A DNA stretch of 44,162 bases from Brevibacterium sp. HMSC07C04 (GTDB lineage: Bacteria; Actinomycetota; Actinomycetes; Actinomycetales; Brevibacteriaceae), in assembly GCF_001815905.1 (NCBI RefSeq), contig NZ_KV823238.1, forward strand, positions 73,002 through 117,163, given 5' to 3'. A model generated the notes under the pieces. It saw only the letters and a list, made by a program, of their open reading frames with translations, was not told the origin of the DNA and ran no database searches. Made by a program: the position numbers and the translations under genes. The stretch's first letter is position 1; every line of letters starts with the position of its first letter. Shown here in pieces: positions 32,617-41,801 of this stretch.

Positions 32617-33960
32617 TCAGCTGAGCAGAATTGCCGTGGCGATCGAAAAGTAGATGATGAGGCCCGTTGCGTCGGCAAACGTGGAGATGAACGGGTTGGA
32701 GAACACCGCCGGGTCGGCACCGACCTTCTTGGCGACAAGCGGCATGACCCCGCCGATTGTTGCGGCCATTGTGCAGATCGACAGAAGCGTAAGACCTATG
32801 ACGGTGCCGATCCCCACATCGAAGGCCAGAGATGCTGCGAGGAAGCCCAGAACACCCAAGGTAAGCCCCAGAGTGAAGCCCACGCGGGCTTCGCGCCAGA
32901 TGATCTTGGGCATGTCGCGCACACGAACTTCGCCCATTGCCAGGGCGCGGGTAACTGTAGTGGCCGCCTGGTTGCCGGTGTTTCCGCCGGTGCCGGTCAG
33001 CAGCGGAATGAACAGCGCCAGTGCTGTCAGCTGTGCCAGCCGGTCTTCGAACACATTGAGCACCTGCACTGTCAGGACAGCTGACACCGCAAGCATCGTC
33101 AGCCACACAACGCGGGAGCGGAAGATGCTGAAGATCGACGCCGACAGATAGGACTGCGCCAGGGGCTCTGAACCACCCGAGCGGGCGGTGTCTTCGGTGT
33201 CTTCTTCTTCGACGATGTCGATGACGTCGTCAATCGTCAGGATTCCCACCAGGCGCTGTTCGCGGTCGACAATCGGCATTGCAATGAGCTTGTCGCTTAA
33301 GAAGCGGCGCGCGGTCTCTTCGCGGTCGTCGATTGCGCTGGCGCTCACCGGCTGGTTGGCAATGTCGCGGATGACAACCGAATCGTCTTCGCTCAGCAGT
33401 CGGCGAAGGCCGATGACTCCCGTGAGTTTGCGGCTGGAATCGACAACCGGCAGCAGGTAGATGGTTTCGGGGTCGTCAATCCTGCGGCGGACGTAGGCCA
33501 TGGCTTCGCCCACCGTGAAGTCCTGATTGATGCCGATGACCTCCGGCGACATGTAGCGGCCGATCGCTTCGGGCGGGTAGCCCAGGACCGAGGCGGTCAT
33601 GTGGCGTTCGGAAGGGCTCAGGCCGGCCATGAGCCGGTCGGCAACTGCGGCCGGCAGTTCGTCGAACACGAGCGCGCGGTCGTCCGGGTCGAGCTCTTCG
33701 ATGAGTTCCGCGACGTCGGTTGAGCGCAGTCCGCTGATCAGATCAGCCTGGTATGCCGGTGGAAGGTCTTCGAAGATGCCCAGGGCAGTGTCTTTGTCCA
33801 GCACCCGGTAGAGCACGGCGGCCTGTTTGGCCGGCATTGATTCGATGAGGTACTGGAGGTCGTCGGGGCTGACATTGCGCGCCGCGTGGGCGAGTTCGGC
33901 CAGTTCAGCTTCGCCCTTGGGGCGTGATCGCAGCGCTTCTTCTATAAGTTCGACGGACAC
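32617..33960 (-). CDS. mgtE: Magnesium transporter MgtE
   Basis: 447 residues: a soluble MgtE N domain (1-130), a CBS pair (about 135-250) that senses Mg2+, and five membrane helices (about 283-447) with the signature PLLTGTGGNTGNQAATT (319-335). It imports magnesium under low-Mg2+ gating. Start is GTG at 33960 with AAGGAGG 4-5 nt upstream. Divergent from recQ. It ends near the shared terminator. Confidence 0.96.
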   Translation of the reverse strand: MSVELIEEALRSRPKGEAELAELAHAARNVSPDDLQYLIESMPAKQAAVLYRVLDKDTALGIFEDLPPAYQADLISGLRSTDVAELIEELDPDDRALVFDELPAAVADRLMAGLSPSERHMTASVLGYPPEAIGRYMSPEVIGINQDFTVGEAMAYVRRRIDDPETIYLLPVVDSSRKLTGVIGLRRLLSEDDSVVIRDIANQPVSASAIDDREETARRFLSDKLIAMPIVDREQRLVGILTIDDVIDIVEEEDTEDTARSGGSEPLAQSYLSASIFSIFRSRVVWLTMLAVSAVLTVQVLNVFEDRLAQLTALALFIPLLTGTGGNTGNQAATTVTRALAMGEVRVRDMPKIIWREARVGFTLGLTLGVLGFLAASLAFDVGIGTVIGLTLLSICTMAATIGGVMPLVAKKVGADPAVFSNPFISTFADATGLIIYFSIATAILLS

Positions 33961-34053
33961 TGCCCCTCCTTGCGCTGCATGCGGGGAAGGCAGTGCGGCA
34001 GGCGGCGCGGTGCTGAAGGTGATTGGTCAGGCCGCCGTGTCGGTGCTCCCCCA

Positions 34054-34059
34054 TAGACT
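34054..34059 (+). promoter_or_regulatory. -10 box of leaderless recQ
   Basis: TAGACT followed by 6 nt (TCGAAT) and the ATG at 34066; no Shine-Dalgarno is present. The -35 region is not clear. Confidence 0.5.
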
Positions 34060-34065
34060 TCGAAT

Positions 34066-36162
34066 ATGTCACGCGAAAACACTCTGCATGCTTCCGCCCA
34101 GTCGATCTTAGCCCAACTGACGGGGCGGCCAGACGCGGTTTTTCGCGACGGACAGCTGCAGGCGATCGACACTCTGGTCCGTGATCGGCGCCGGGCTCTT
34201 GTCGTCCAGCGCACCGGGTGGGGCAAGTCCGCCGTGTACTTTGTGTCCGCCCGACTGATCCGGCAAGCCGGGGGAGGACCGACGCTCGTCATTTCGCCTC
34301 TGCTGGCGCTCATGCGCGATCAGGTTGAGGCGGCCCACCGGGCGGGTGTCAGTGCTGTCACCATCAACTCGTCCAATGTCACCGAATGGGATGACGCCGT
34401 CGATGCGCTGCGCCAGGATCGCGTTGATGTTCTGTTTATATCTCCCGAACGGCTGACGAACCCGCGCTTTCGGGATCACGTGCTCGGCGAGGTTCTTAAG
34501 CGGGTCGGCATGATCGTCGTCGATGAGGCCCACTGCATTTCAGACTGGGGTCACGACTTCCGGCCGGACTACCGACGGATCGGCGCGCTTGTGCGCTCGC
34601 TTCCGGACTCCGTGCCCGTCTTGGCAACAACCGCCACCGCAAACGAAAGGGTGGTTGCCGATGTCGCAGCTCAGCTGGGCGAGGACACGGTGGTTGTCCG
34701 CGGTCCGCTCACACGCGATTCGCTGCGCCTGGGCGCTGCCGGTGTGTGGTCGGCTGAGGACCGCATCGCGTGGCTGTGTCAGCACATGGGCGACTTTCCC
34801 GGCAGCGGCATCGTCTACACGCTCACGGTGTCAGCGGCCGAAGACCTCGCCCGGGCGCTGAAGCAGGCCGGCTGGAATGTCGAGGCCTACACCGGCGGCA
34901 CGGATGCCGAAGAGCGCACCCGGCTGGAAGACGCTTTGAAGAACAGCGAACTCAAAGCACTCGTTGCCACCAGCGCACTCGGCATGGGCTTTGACAAGCC
35001 GGACCTGGGGTTCGTTGTGCACTTCGGTGCTCCCGCATCGCCCGTGGCCTACTACCAGCAGGTCGGCCGTGCAGGCCGCGCAGTTGAGCACGCAGATGTC
35101 CTCCTGCTGCCCGGCCGTGAAGACCGCGCAATCTGGGACTATTTCGCAACCGCATCCATGCCGGACCCTGAAGCAGCCGAGCGCGTCCTGCAGGTTCTTG
35201 CCTCAGACGATGGTCCCATGTCCGTGCCCGCTTTGGAGCCGCTTGTCGACATCAAGCGCTCGGCACTGGAACTGCTGCTGAAGACACTGCAGGCCGACGG
35301 CGCTGTTGAGCGGGTGCAGGGCGGCTATGTGTCCACCGGGGTCGGCTGGACATACGATGCTGAGCGCTACGCCGGTGTTGCCGCGGCCCGCGAACGCGAA
35401 GCGCGGGCAATGGAACAGTACTTGGCTACGGGCGACTGCCGCATGGTGTTCCTCGCCCGCCAGCTGGACGACACCACGGCCGAGCCGTGCGGACGCTGTG
35501 ACAACTGTGCGGGCACGTGGTGGTCAGAGAACATCGATCAGGGTCTGCGCGACAGCGCGCAGTCGCTCCTGTCCGCTGTCGGTCTGCCGGTCGCGCCGCG
35601 CGCCCAGTGGCCCACCGGAATGCCAAAGGCGGGCATTGACATCAAGGGCAAGATCCCAGAAGGCGAAAGAGCCGAAACCGGCCGGGTCATTGCCCGGCTG
35701 ACCGACCTCGGGGCGGGGCAGACGCTGCGGCAGTTCCTGGCTCCGGCAGCTGACGATGAGCAGATTCCAAAGCCCATTGGCGATCTTGCGGTTTCGGTGC
35801 TGGCCGACTGGGACTGGGCAGTGCGTCCCGACTGTGTTGTCGGCATTCCCAGCACACACCGCCCGAACTCGGCTCAGTCGCTTGCCCAAGGGCTCGCAGC
35901 AGTGGGCCGCATGGAGTACTTGGGTCAACTGGAGCTTCTTCACGATCCCGGCAGCCCAGATGTCAACAGCGCCTACCGGGTCAAGAACCTGTGGGATGCG
36001 CTCAGGGCCAGTCCACAGCTGGAGGATGCAGTGGCAGGGCGAACCGTTCTGCTGACGGACCTTGAAATCGCTTCGCGCTGGACCATGACCATTGCAGCGC
36101 GCCTTCTGCGGCAGGCCGGGGCGGCCGCGGTTCTGCCGTTTGCGCTCGCCCAGCGAGGGTGA
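34066..36162 (+). CDS. recQ: RecQ-like DNA helicase with C-terminal phosphoribosyltransferase-like domain
   Basis: 698 residues. The helicase core has Walker A RTGWGKS (49-55), DEAH (153-156), TTATAN, VATSALGMGFDKPDL and QVGRAGR; a zinc-binding segment CxxxxxxLDDTTAEPCGRCDNC closes it. After about 520 a second domain begins. VLLTDLEIASRWTMT (661-675) followed by AARLLRQAGAAAVLPFALA resembles the PRPP loop and last strand of phosphoribosyltransferases (ComF-like), though the acidic pair is altered to T-D. It unwinds DNA during repair or restart; the role of the extra domain is unknown. Leaderless start. Confidence 0.9.
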   Translation: MSRENTLHASAQSILAQLTGRPDAVFRDGQLQAIDTLVRDRRRALVVQRTGWGKSAVYFVSARLIRQAGGGPTLVISPLLALMRDQVEAAHRAGVSAVTINSSNVTEWDDAVDALRQDRVDVLFISPERLTNPRFRDHVLGEVLKRVGMIVVDEAHCISDWGHDFRPDYRRIGALVRSLPDSVPVLATTATANERVVADVAAQLGEDTVVVRGPLTRDSLRLGAAGVWSAEDRIAWLCQHMGDFPGSGIVYTLTVSAAEDLARALKQAGWNVEAYTGGTDAEERTRLEDALKNSELKALVATSALGMGFDKPDLGFVVHFGAPASPVAYYQQVGRAGRAVEHADVLLLPGREDRAIWDYFATASMPDPEAAERVLQVLASDDGPMSVPALEPLVDIKRSALELLLKTLQADGAVERVQGGYVSTGVGWTYDAERYAGVAAAREREARAMEQYLATGDCRMVFLARQLDDTTAEPCGRCDNCAGTWWSENIDQGLRDSAQSLLSAVGLPVAPRAQWPTGMPKAGIDIKGKIPEGERAETGRVIARLTDLGAGQTLRQFLAPAADDEQIPKPIGDLAVSVLADWDWAVRPDCVVGIPSTHRPNSAQSLAQGLAAVGRMEYLGQLELLHDPGSPDVNSAYRVKNLWDALRASPQLEDAVAGRTVLLTDLEIASRWTMTIAARLLRQAGAAAVLPFALAQRG

Positions 36163-36184
36163 GCCCGCCCAGCCGGGGCGCGAA

Positions 36185-36208
36185 CCGAGCGCGAGAGGAC
36201 GCGCTCGG
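36185..36208. terminator. Hairpin between convergent recQ and dedA-like genes
   Basis: CCGAGCGCG (36185-36193) pairs perfectly with CGCGCTCGG (36200-36208) around AGAGGA. There is no U-tract. It lies 23 nt after the recQ stop and 11 nt after the opposing gene, consistent with a shared I-shaped terminator. Confidence 0.6.
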
Positions 36209-36218
36209 CGCGTGTAGA

Positions 36219-37022
36219 TCAGGACTCTGAGTTCTTTTTGCGGGCCGCTCGATCGCGCTCTTTTTTCGACGTCCAGATGACGGTGCCGATGATCAGCGCA
36301 AATGTGATCCAGATGGCGTATTTGTCAATGAGTTTGAGCAGGTCAACCGCCGGTTGGCCTATGAACCAGCCCAAACAGGCACTGATCGTGGACACCAGCA
36401 GGGCACACGCGATGTTGGCGCTGATGAACGTGCGGAACCGCATTCCAGACCATCCGGCCACCAGCCACACCAGGGAACCGGGCACACCGGGGAAGCGGCC
36501 GAACACCACGAGGGTCACCAGCAGCCACTGCGGCAGATTGCGGATTCTGGTTGCCTTCCGGTAGGCCGAAGGGGTGTTGGCCACCATGCGCACCACGTTT
36601 TCACCCCAGTGGCGGCCTGCCAGCCACCACAGCCAGTCGAACTTCACCGCACCGATGAAACCGGCCAGAATCGCCAAGGACAGCGGGTAGCCTTCAACAT
36701 TCGCGAACGCACCGGCTCCGGCAATGACGGTTTTTGCGCCCGTGATGACAGACAACAGCACCGGCATTTTGGCAATGAGAAAGGGCCGGAAGGGAAAGAG
36801 CACAAGGAAGAACAGCGGCAGGCCGATGATGAAGCCCAACAGCACCTTGTCGGCTTTGGTGGGGGTGCGCTCGCCCCACGGCCAGGGGATCTGATTTGGG
36901 TTCTCTGCGCCGTCGTCCGAAGCGCCGTCGGCACGAGTGCTGTCGGCGTTTTCTGAGCTGTCGCCGGAAACGTCACCGGAGACATCGCCGTGCTTGTCGT
37001 CCGCTCTTTCTTCGTGTCCCAT
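36219..37022 (-). CDS. DedA-like (VTT domain) membrane protein
   Basis: 267 residues. An acidic, Ser/Asp/Gly-rich cytoplasmic N-terminus (1-55) precedes about five hydrophobic segments. FVVFGRFPGVPGSLVWLVAG-like sequence (R-F-x-P-x-x-P/R pattern) and AGFIGAVKFDWLWWLAGRHWG resemble the DedA/VTT fold, whose members act in envelope homeostasis or as lipid carriers/flippases. The C-terminus is basic. Start ATG 37022 with TAGACT 6 nt upstream and no ribosome site. Confidence in the exact family is moderate. Confidence 0.78.
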   Translation of the reverse strand: MGHEERADDKHGDVSGDVSGDSSENADSTRADGASDDGAENPNQIPWPWGERTPTKADKVLLGFIIGLPLFFLVLFPFRPFLIAKMPVLLSVITGAKTVIAGAGAFANVEGYPLSLAILAGFIGAVKFDWLWWLAGRHWGENVVRMVANTPSAYRKATRIRNLPQWLLVTLVVFGRFPGVPGSLVWLVAGWSGMRFRTFISANIACALLVSTISACLGWFIGQPAVDLLKLIDKYAIWITFALIIGTVIWTSKKERDRAARKKNSES

Positions 37023-37028
37023 TCCAGT

Positions 37029-37034
37029 AGTCTA
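37029..37034 (-). promoter_or_regulatory. -10 box of the leaderless dedA-like gene
   Basis: TAGACT on the minus strand, 6 nt before the ATG at 37022. A TTGCCG -35 candidate lies about 15 nt further upstream. The divergent oxidoreductase starts 54 nt away. Confidence 0.5.
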
Positions 37035-37076
37035 AAGAACGACCGCTGCCGGCAACGACGCGCGACAGGAGCTCTC

Positions 37077-38039
37077 ATGCGAATCTTCGGCTTCACCGAA
37101 TACGGCGGCCCGCAGGTGGCCGGTTTTCTCGATGTTCCAGCACCGCAGGCTGAGGGCGATGGCGTCCTCATCGACGTTGAAGCGACCACCGTCAATCCCG
37201 GTGATATCAAAGTTCGCTCCGGGCAGCGGCAGAAGTCTTTTCCGGTGCGCTTCCCCATGGCCATGGGCCGGGAAGCCGCGGGGACCATCCGAGCGCTGGG
37301 TCCGAACGCACCTGCTGGCCTGGAGGTCGGTCAGCGGGTGTTCGGTTCGGCAGCACCGGGCATCGGCACTTTCGCAGAGCAGACGGTGCTGACCGGCGCC
37401 TCGGCCACCCCGGTGCCTGAAGAGCTGAGCGCCGGAAGGGCGGCGAGCATTCCGGTTGCCTTCGGAACCGCGCACGATGCCCTCAATCAGCTCCGCCTGC
37501 GACCGGGACAGCCGCTGTTGGTTCTCGGTGCGGGCGGAGGTGTGGGTTCGTCGGCGCTGTCCCTTGCCAAAGCCGCCGGGCTCACAGTGTGGGGAGTGGG
37601 TTCGGCAGGGAAGCACGATGTCATCACGCGCCTGGGCGCTCAGCACGTTGAATCCGGTCCCGGGTGGGCTGACCGGGTGCGACAGCTGGGAACTCCCGCG
37701 GCTGTTCTCGATCTGGTGGGCGGTGAGGTGCTGCGCGAGGGTGCCCAGCTTCTAGCTGACGAGGCGCCCGGCGGCTGCGCTGGTGACGCTGCGGGCGAGG
37801 CTGCGGGCCAGCGGGTGCGGATCGTGTCGGCGGCTGATCCCGCTTTGGCGAAAGAACTTGGGGGATCCGGTATTGTTCGGCACCGCAGACGTGAAGTCTT
37901 CGCCCGTATAGCCCAGTTGCTGGCCGCATCTGCGGCACCCACCTGGGTGTCGGCTCGCTACCGCTTTGCCGATGCCGCGCAGGCGGTTGCAGACGTCGAG
38001 GACGGCCACGCGGCCGGGAAGATCATCATCCGTATCTGA
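37077..38039 (+). CDS. Medium-chain dehydrogenase, quinone-oxidoreductase type
   Basis: 320 residues, zinc-free MDR fold. The N-terminal GroES-like domain begins MRIFGFTEYGGPQVAGFLDVPAP. The NAD(P)-binding motif is LGAGGGVGSSALSLAKAAG, and ARYRFADAAQAVADVEDGHAAGKIII is typical of the end. It reduces quinones or enones with NADPH; the substrate is unknown. AGGAG ends 5 nt before the ATG at 37077. An Ala/Gly-rich insertion (about 225-243) follows the Rossmann part. Confidence 0.9.
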   Translation: MRIFGFTEYGGPQVAGFLDVPAPQAEGDGVLIDVEATTVNPGDIKVRSGQRQKSFPVRFPMAMGREAAGTIRALGPNAPAGLEVGQRVFGSAAPGIGTFAEQTVLTGASATPVPEELSAGRAASIPVAFGTAHDALNQLRLRPGQPLLVLGAGGGVGSSALSLAKAAGLTVWGVGSAGKHDVITRLGAQHVESGPGWADRVRQLGTPAAVLDLVGGEVLREGAQLLADEAPGGCAGDAAGEAAGQRVRIVSAADPALAKELGGSGIVRHRRREVFARIAQLLAASAAPTWVSARYRFADAAQAVADVEDGHAAGKIIIRI

Positions 38040-38142
38040 CCGGCCAGTTGACGAAGCTGAGAGCCGACGCCAGCACAGGTGACCGCAAGCGCGAGCCAGC
38101 GCAGCCAGCGGAAGCCCGGCGGCGCCTCGTCAGATGAGGCTG

Positions 38143-39678
38143 TCAGATCAGCCCGTGGGGTGCTGCGGGCTGGCGAACAAAGCACCTCCAGCGCTCCAGC
38201 AGCGGGTGCGGGCCGACCCGCTCTTCGTCAGTGTGGGCATCGAAAACCCAGGTGGCTCCGTCGTGGCTGAACTCCGGCCAGTCGGCCCGGCCCGTGCGGG
38301 CAAAGCGCAGCCAGGCATCCCGCATGCGGCGGCCGGTGCGGCGTTCGCGCTCCGTGGGGCCCTGTGGGAAGGTCAGCGCACCCATCCCGTCGGTGTAGTT
38401 CTCAAACAGCAGCGGAAGGTCGACCGAGTGGGCGGACTGGATTCCGCCGCGGGGGTCAGCCTCCAGCAGATAGGCCCAAGCGCCAGGTATCGCCTGCGCT
38501 ATATCGAGAGCCGGGACCGTGAACATGAAGTCGGTGTTAACGCGCTCGTAGACAACCGGCGGGCGGGCGGTGCCCTCTGGTGCAGTGACCAGTCGGCCGT
38601 ACTGGGCTGCCTCCGGCTGGGTGCGTGGGCCGATGGTCGCCAGGGTGCGCTGTGCGACAGCGTCATTGGGCTGGCTGCGCGCCAAGGCTATGAACAAGTT
38701 GAACTCTTCTGCGTTGCTGCCCACAAGCACTGGATTGTCCGGCGGTGTGCTGCGCAGCGCCTTCCACGGTCCGCGCGGCAGAACCGTGCCGTCGACCACC
38801 GGAGTCAGGGGCGGTTCAAAGGCCGAAGCGGCACCCCACGAACTCAGGCTGCGCTTGGCTGTGGCGGTGAGTTCTTCCAACACTGCGCGGCGTTCGGTGC
38901 GGCTGAGTGAACCGAAGAACTCCGGTGTTGCCTGCGCTTCTGGGCGGATCTGGCGTGCAGCCTCGACAGCTGCTTCCGTGACCTGGGCGGCGAGCTCGGC
39001 TTCGAGAACCATGGACGGTGGGGACTGCAGAATGGCGCGCTGGAACAGTCCCTGTGCACCGGGCATGGTCAGCAGGCAGTGAATGGCACCGGCTCCGGCG
39101 GATTCGCCGAAGACCGTCACCCGCTGCGGATCGCCGCCGAAAGCGGCAATGTTGTCGCGCACCCAGGTCAGTGCGGCAATCTGGTCGAGCAGACCGCGGT
39201 TGGCCGGAGCGCCGTCCAACTGCAGGAAGCCCTCGAGGCCCAGCCGGTAGTTGATGGAAACGAAAACGCAGCGCTCGCGGGCGAAAACGGTGCCGTTGTA
39301 CTCCGGCTCAGCCGAACTGCCCAGAACATAGGCTCCGCCGTGAATCCACACCATGACGGGCAGGGCCTGGCCCTGCGTGCGCTCAGCTGGGGTCCACACG
39401 TTGAGGCTCAGCCAGTCATCGCCTTCGCGGTGTTCGTCCAGGCCAATCTCGCCGGCGGGCATGAACTGCGGGCAGGGCGGGCCGAATGCGCTCGCGTCGA
39501 ACTGCCCGCCGGGCAGGGTCTCCAATGCCCGAGGTGCCTGGAAGGCTGCCGCTTCGGTCATCGGCTGGGCGTACGGGATTCCCAGATAGGACTCGACTTC
39601 GCCGTCGCTGAGCCCGCGGACGGTTCCGCAGGGGGCGGTGATTGTCGGCTGGCTGGTTTCGGCTGGTGTGAAAGTCAT
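38143..39678 (-). CDS. Type B carboxylesterase
   Basis: 511-residue alpha/beta hydrolase of the PnbA/cholinesterase family. The oxyanion motif VMVWIHGGAYVLGS and nucleophile elbow VFGESAGAGAIHCLL are clear, and the catalytic His is probably in QSAHSVDLPLLF. No signal peptide, so probably cytoplasmic; it cleaves carboxylic esters of unknown identity. The ATG at 39678 has GGAG only 2 nt upstream, a short spacing. It converges with the oxidoreductase; a weak hairpin (GCCTC-N7-GAGGC, 38124-38140) lies between them. Its start lies 272 nt from dnaK. Confidence 0.93.
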   Translation of the reverse strand: MTFTPAETSQPTITAPCGTVRGLSDGEVESYLGIPYAQPMTEAAAFQAPRALETLPGGQFDASAFGPPCPQFMPAGEIGLDEHREGDDWLSLNVWTPAERTQGQALPVMVWIHGGAYVLGSSAEPEYNGTVFARERCVFVSINYRLGLEGFLQLDGAPANRGLLDQIAALTWVRDNIAAFGGDPQRVTVFGESAGAGAIHCLLTMPGAQGLFQRAILQSPPSMVLEAELAAQVTEAAVEAARQIRPEAQATPEFFGSLSRTERRAVLEELTATAKRSLSSWGAASAFEPPLTPVVDGTVLPRGPWKALRSTPPDNPVLVGSNAEEFNLFIALARSQPNDAVAQRTLATIGPRTQPEAAQYGRLVTAPEGTARPPVVYERVNTDFMFTVPALDIAQAIPGAWAYLLEADPRGGIQSAHSVDLPLLFENYTDGMGALTFPQGPTERERRTGRRMRDAWLRFARTGRADWPEFSHDGATWVFDAHTDEERVGPHPLLERWRCFVRQPAAPHGLI

Positions 39679-39820
39679 GGGCTCCGGTGTGTGTCAGTGG
39701 GCTGAGGAATCTGCGGTCTGAGAGACCTCTGGTCTGCCCACCACGATAGCGGCCCAGGTGCAGTTGGGGGTGCTGCGAAAAAATTTTCTGCTGCCGGGGA
39801 ATAAGGTCGCGCCATTCAGG

Positions 39821-39841
39821 GTTGAGCCTAGTGAACGCAAG
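39821..39841. promoter_or_regulatory. Second HAIR-like HspR site, upstream
   Basis: GTTGAGC-N7-ACGCAAG matches the HAIR consensus CTTGAGT-N7-ACTCAAG at 11 of 14 positions. It lies 55 nt upstream of the promoter-proximal site, so two HspR dimers could bind the dnaK promoter region. The surrounding 39679-39896 holds no gene. Confidence 0.5.
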
Positions 39842-39869
39842 TTTGATGATGGGCCTCGACTTAATGAGT

Positions 39870-39898
39870 TTGACGGTCCAGGCATCCAGTAGCAGACT
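39870..39898 (+). promoter_or_regulatory. dnaK promoter
   Basis: TTGACG (39870-39875), 17-nt spacer, CAGACT (39893-39898). The -10 box overlaps the first bases of the HAIR site at 39897, so bound HspR would block RNA polymerase. The dnaK ribosome site GAAAGGAG follows at 39934-39941. Confidence 0.65.
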
Positions 39899-39917
39899 TG
39901 AGTCAGATGCACTCACA
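39897..39917. promoter_or_regulatory. HAIR operator for HspR
   Basis: CTTGAGT-N7-ACTCACA, matching the HspR-associated inverted repeat (CTTGAGT-N7-ACTCAAG) except for the last two bases. It overlaps the dnaK -10 box, and hspR is the last gene of the operon it controls, giving feedback repression. Confidence 0.88.
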
Positions 39918-39950
39918 GTGCGAAGACTCTTTTGAAAGGAGACACGAACA

Positions 39951-41801
39951 ATGGCTCGTGCAGTAGGTATTGACCTCGGAACCACCAACTCGGTCGTCGC
40001 AGTCCTCGAAGGCGGCGAACCGAAGGTCATCGCAAACGCTGAGGGCGGCCGCACCACCCCGTCGGTTGTCGCAGTGAACAAGAACGGCGATTCGCTGGTC
40101 GGTGAAATCGCCAAGCGCCAGGCTGTCACCAACGTCGAAAACACCGTGTCCTCGGTGAAGCGCCACATGGGCACCGACTGGACCACCAAGCTCGGCGGCA
40201 AGGACCTTACGGCGCCGGAAATCTCAGCCCGCATTCTGCAGAAGCTCAAGCACGACGCTGAAGAGTACCTGCAGGACACCGTGACCGACGCCGTCATCAC
40301 CGTCCCCGCATACTTCAACGACGCCCAGCGTCAGGCAACCAAGGACGCCGGCCAGATTGCCGGTATGAACGTCCTGCGCATCATCAACGAACCCACCGCA
40401 GCGGCTCTGGCCTACGGTCTGGAACGCGGCAAGGAAGACGAACTCATCCTCGTGTTCGACCTCGGCGGCGGAACCTTCGACGTTTCGCTCCTGGAAGTCG
40501 GCAAGGACGAAGACGACTTCTCGACCATTCAGGTGCGCGCCACCTCGGGTGACAACGAACTCGGCGGTGACGACTGGGACCAGCGCCTGGTCGACTACCT
40601 GGTCGGACAGGTCAAGAACGGCTACGGTGTGGACCTCACCAAGGACCCCACCGCCATGCAGCGCCTGAAGGAAGCTGCTGAGCAGGCCAAGAAGGAACTG
40701 TCCAGCGCAAGCAGCACCAATATTTCGCTGCAGTACCTGTCGATGAGCGAATCCGGCCCCATCCACCTGGATGAGAGCATCAGCCGCGCCAAGTTCGAAG
40801 AGCTCACCGAGGACCTCCTGGCCCGCACCAAGAAGCCCTTCGAACAGGTCATCGCTGACGCTGGCGTGAGCCTGTCCGACATCGACCACGTGGTCCTCGT
40901 CGGCGGTTCCACCCGTATGCCCGCAGTGACCGAAACCGTCAAGAAGCTCACCAACGGCAAGGAGCCCAACAAGGGCGTCAACCCAGATGAAGTCGTCGCA
41001 GTCGGCGCTGCCGTCCAGGCCGGTGTGCTGCGCGGTGACCGCAAGGACGTTCTGCTCATTGACGTCACCCCGCTGTCGCTGGGTCTGGAGACCAAGGGCG
41101 GCGTGATGACCAAGCTGATCGAGCGCAACTCGCCGATCCCCACCAAGAAGTCCGAAACCTTCACAACGGCCGAAGACAACCAGCCGTCCGTGTCGATTCA
41201 GGTCTTCCAGGGTGAGCGCGAGTTCACGCGCGACAACAAGCCGCTGGGCACCTTCGAGCTGACCGGCATTGCACCCGCCCCGCGCGGTGTGCCGCAGATT
41301 GAGGTGTCCTTCGACATCGACGCCAACGGCATTGTGCACGTGTCGGCAACCGACAAGGGCACCGGCCAGGAGCAGTCGATGACGATCACCGGCGGTTCGG
41401 CCATTCCGCAGGAAGACATCGACCGCATGGTGCGCGAAGCAGAAGAGCACGCTGACGAAGACAAGAAGCGCCGCGAAGCTGCCGACACGCGCAACAACGC
41501 CGAAACGGTGGCCTACCAGACGGACAAGCTCATCAAGGACAACGACGACAAGCTGCCCGAAGACGTCAAGAATGAGGTCCAGGCAGATGTCGACGCTCTG
41601 AAGGAAGCCCTCAAGGGTGACGATGACGACGCCGTCAAGCAGGCCTACGACAAGCTCCAGCAGTCGCAGACCAAGCTGGGCGAGGCCATCTACTCGGCAG
41701 CCCAGGCTGAAGCCGGTGCAGAAGGCGCACAGGCCGACGCAGGTTCTGCTGACGACGATGTCGTTGACGCCGAAGTCGTTGACGAAGACGAGGAGAAGTA
41801 A
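39951..41801 (+). CDS. dnaK: Chaperone DnaK (Hsp70)
   Basis: 616 residues. The ATPase domain begins [19 protein letters not shown] and contains [20 protein letters not shown] and [16 protein letters not shown]; the substrate domain has [14 protein letters not shown]. The acidic EEVVD-like end is EVVDEDEEK. Folds and protects proteins in the cytoplasm with DnaJ and GrpE. Ribosome site AAAGGAG; repressed by HspR through HAIR. Overlaps grpE by one base (TAATG). Confidence 0.99.
   Translation: MARAVGIDLGTTNSVVAVLEGGEPKVIANAEGGRTTPSVVAVNKNGDSLVGEIAKRQAVTNVENTVSSVKRHMGTDWTTKLGGKDLTAPEISARILQKLKHDAEEYLQDTVTDAVITVPAYFNDAQRQATKDAGQIAGMNVLRIINEPTAAALAYGLERGKEDELILVFDLGGGTFDVSLLEVGKDEDDFSTIQVRATSGDNELGGDDWDQRLVDYLVGQVKNGYGVDLTKDPTAMQRLKEAAEQAKKELSSASSTNISLQYLSMSESGPIHLDESISRAKFEELTEDLLARTKKPFEQVIADAGVSLSDIDHVVLVGGSTRMPAVTETVKKLTNGKEPNKGVNPDEVVAVGAAVQAGVLRGDRKDVLLIDVTPLSLGLETKGGVMTKLIERNSPIPTKKSETFTTAEDNQPSVSIQVFQGEREFTRDNKPLGTFELTGIAPAPRGVPQIEVSFDIDANGIVHVSATDKGTGQEQSMTITGGSAIPQEDIDRMVREAEEHADEDKKRREAADTRNNAETVAYQTDKLIKDNDDKLPEDVKNEVQADVDALKEALKGDDDDAVKQAYDKLQQSQTKLGEAIYSAAQAEAGAEGAQADAGSADDDVVDAEVVDEDEEK

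Noticed and set aside
40224..41450. Open frame antisense to dnaK
   Set aside because: Known type of artefact in GC-rich dnaK genes; no start signals or homology.
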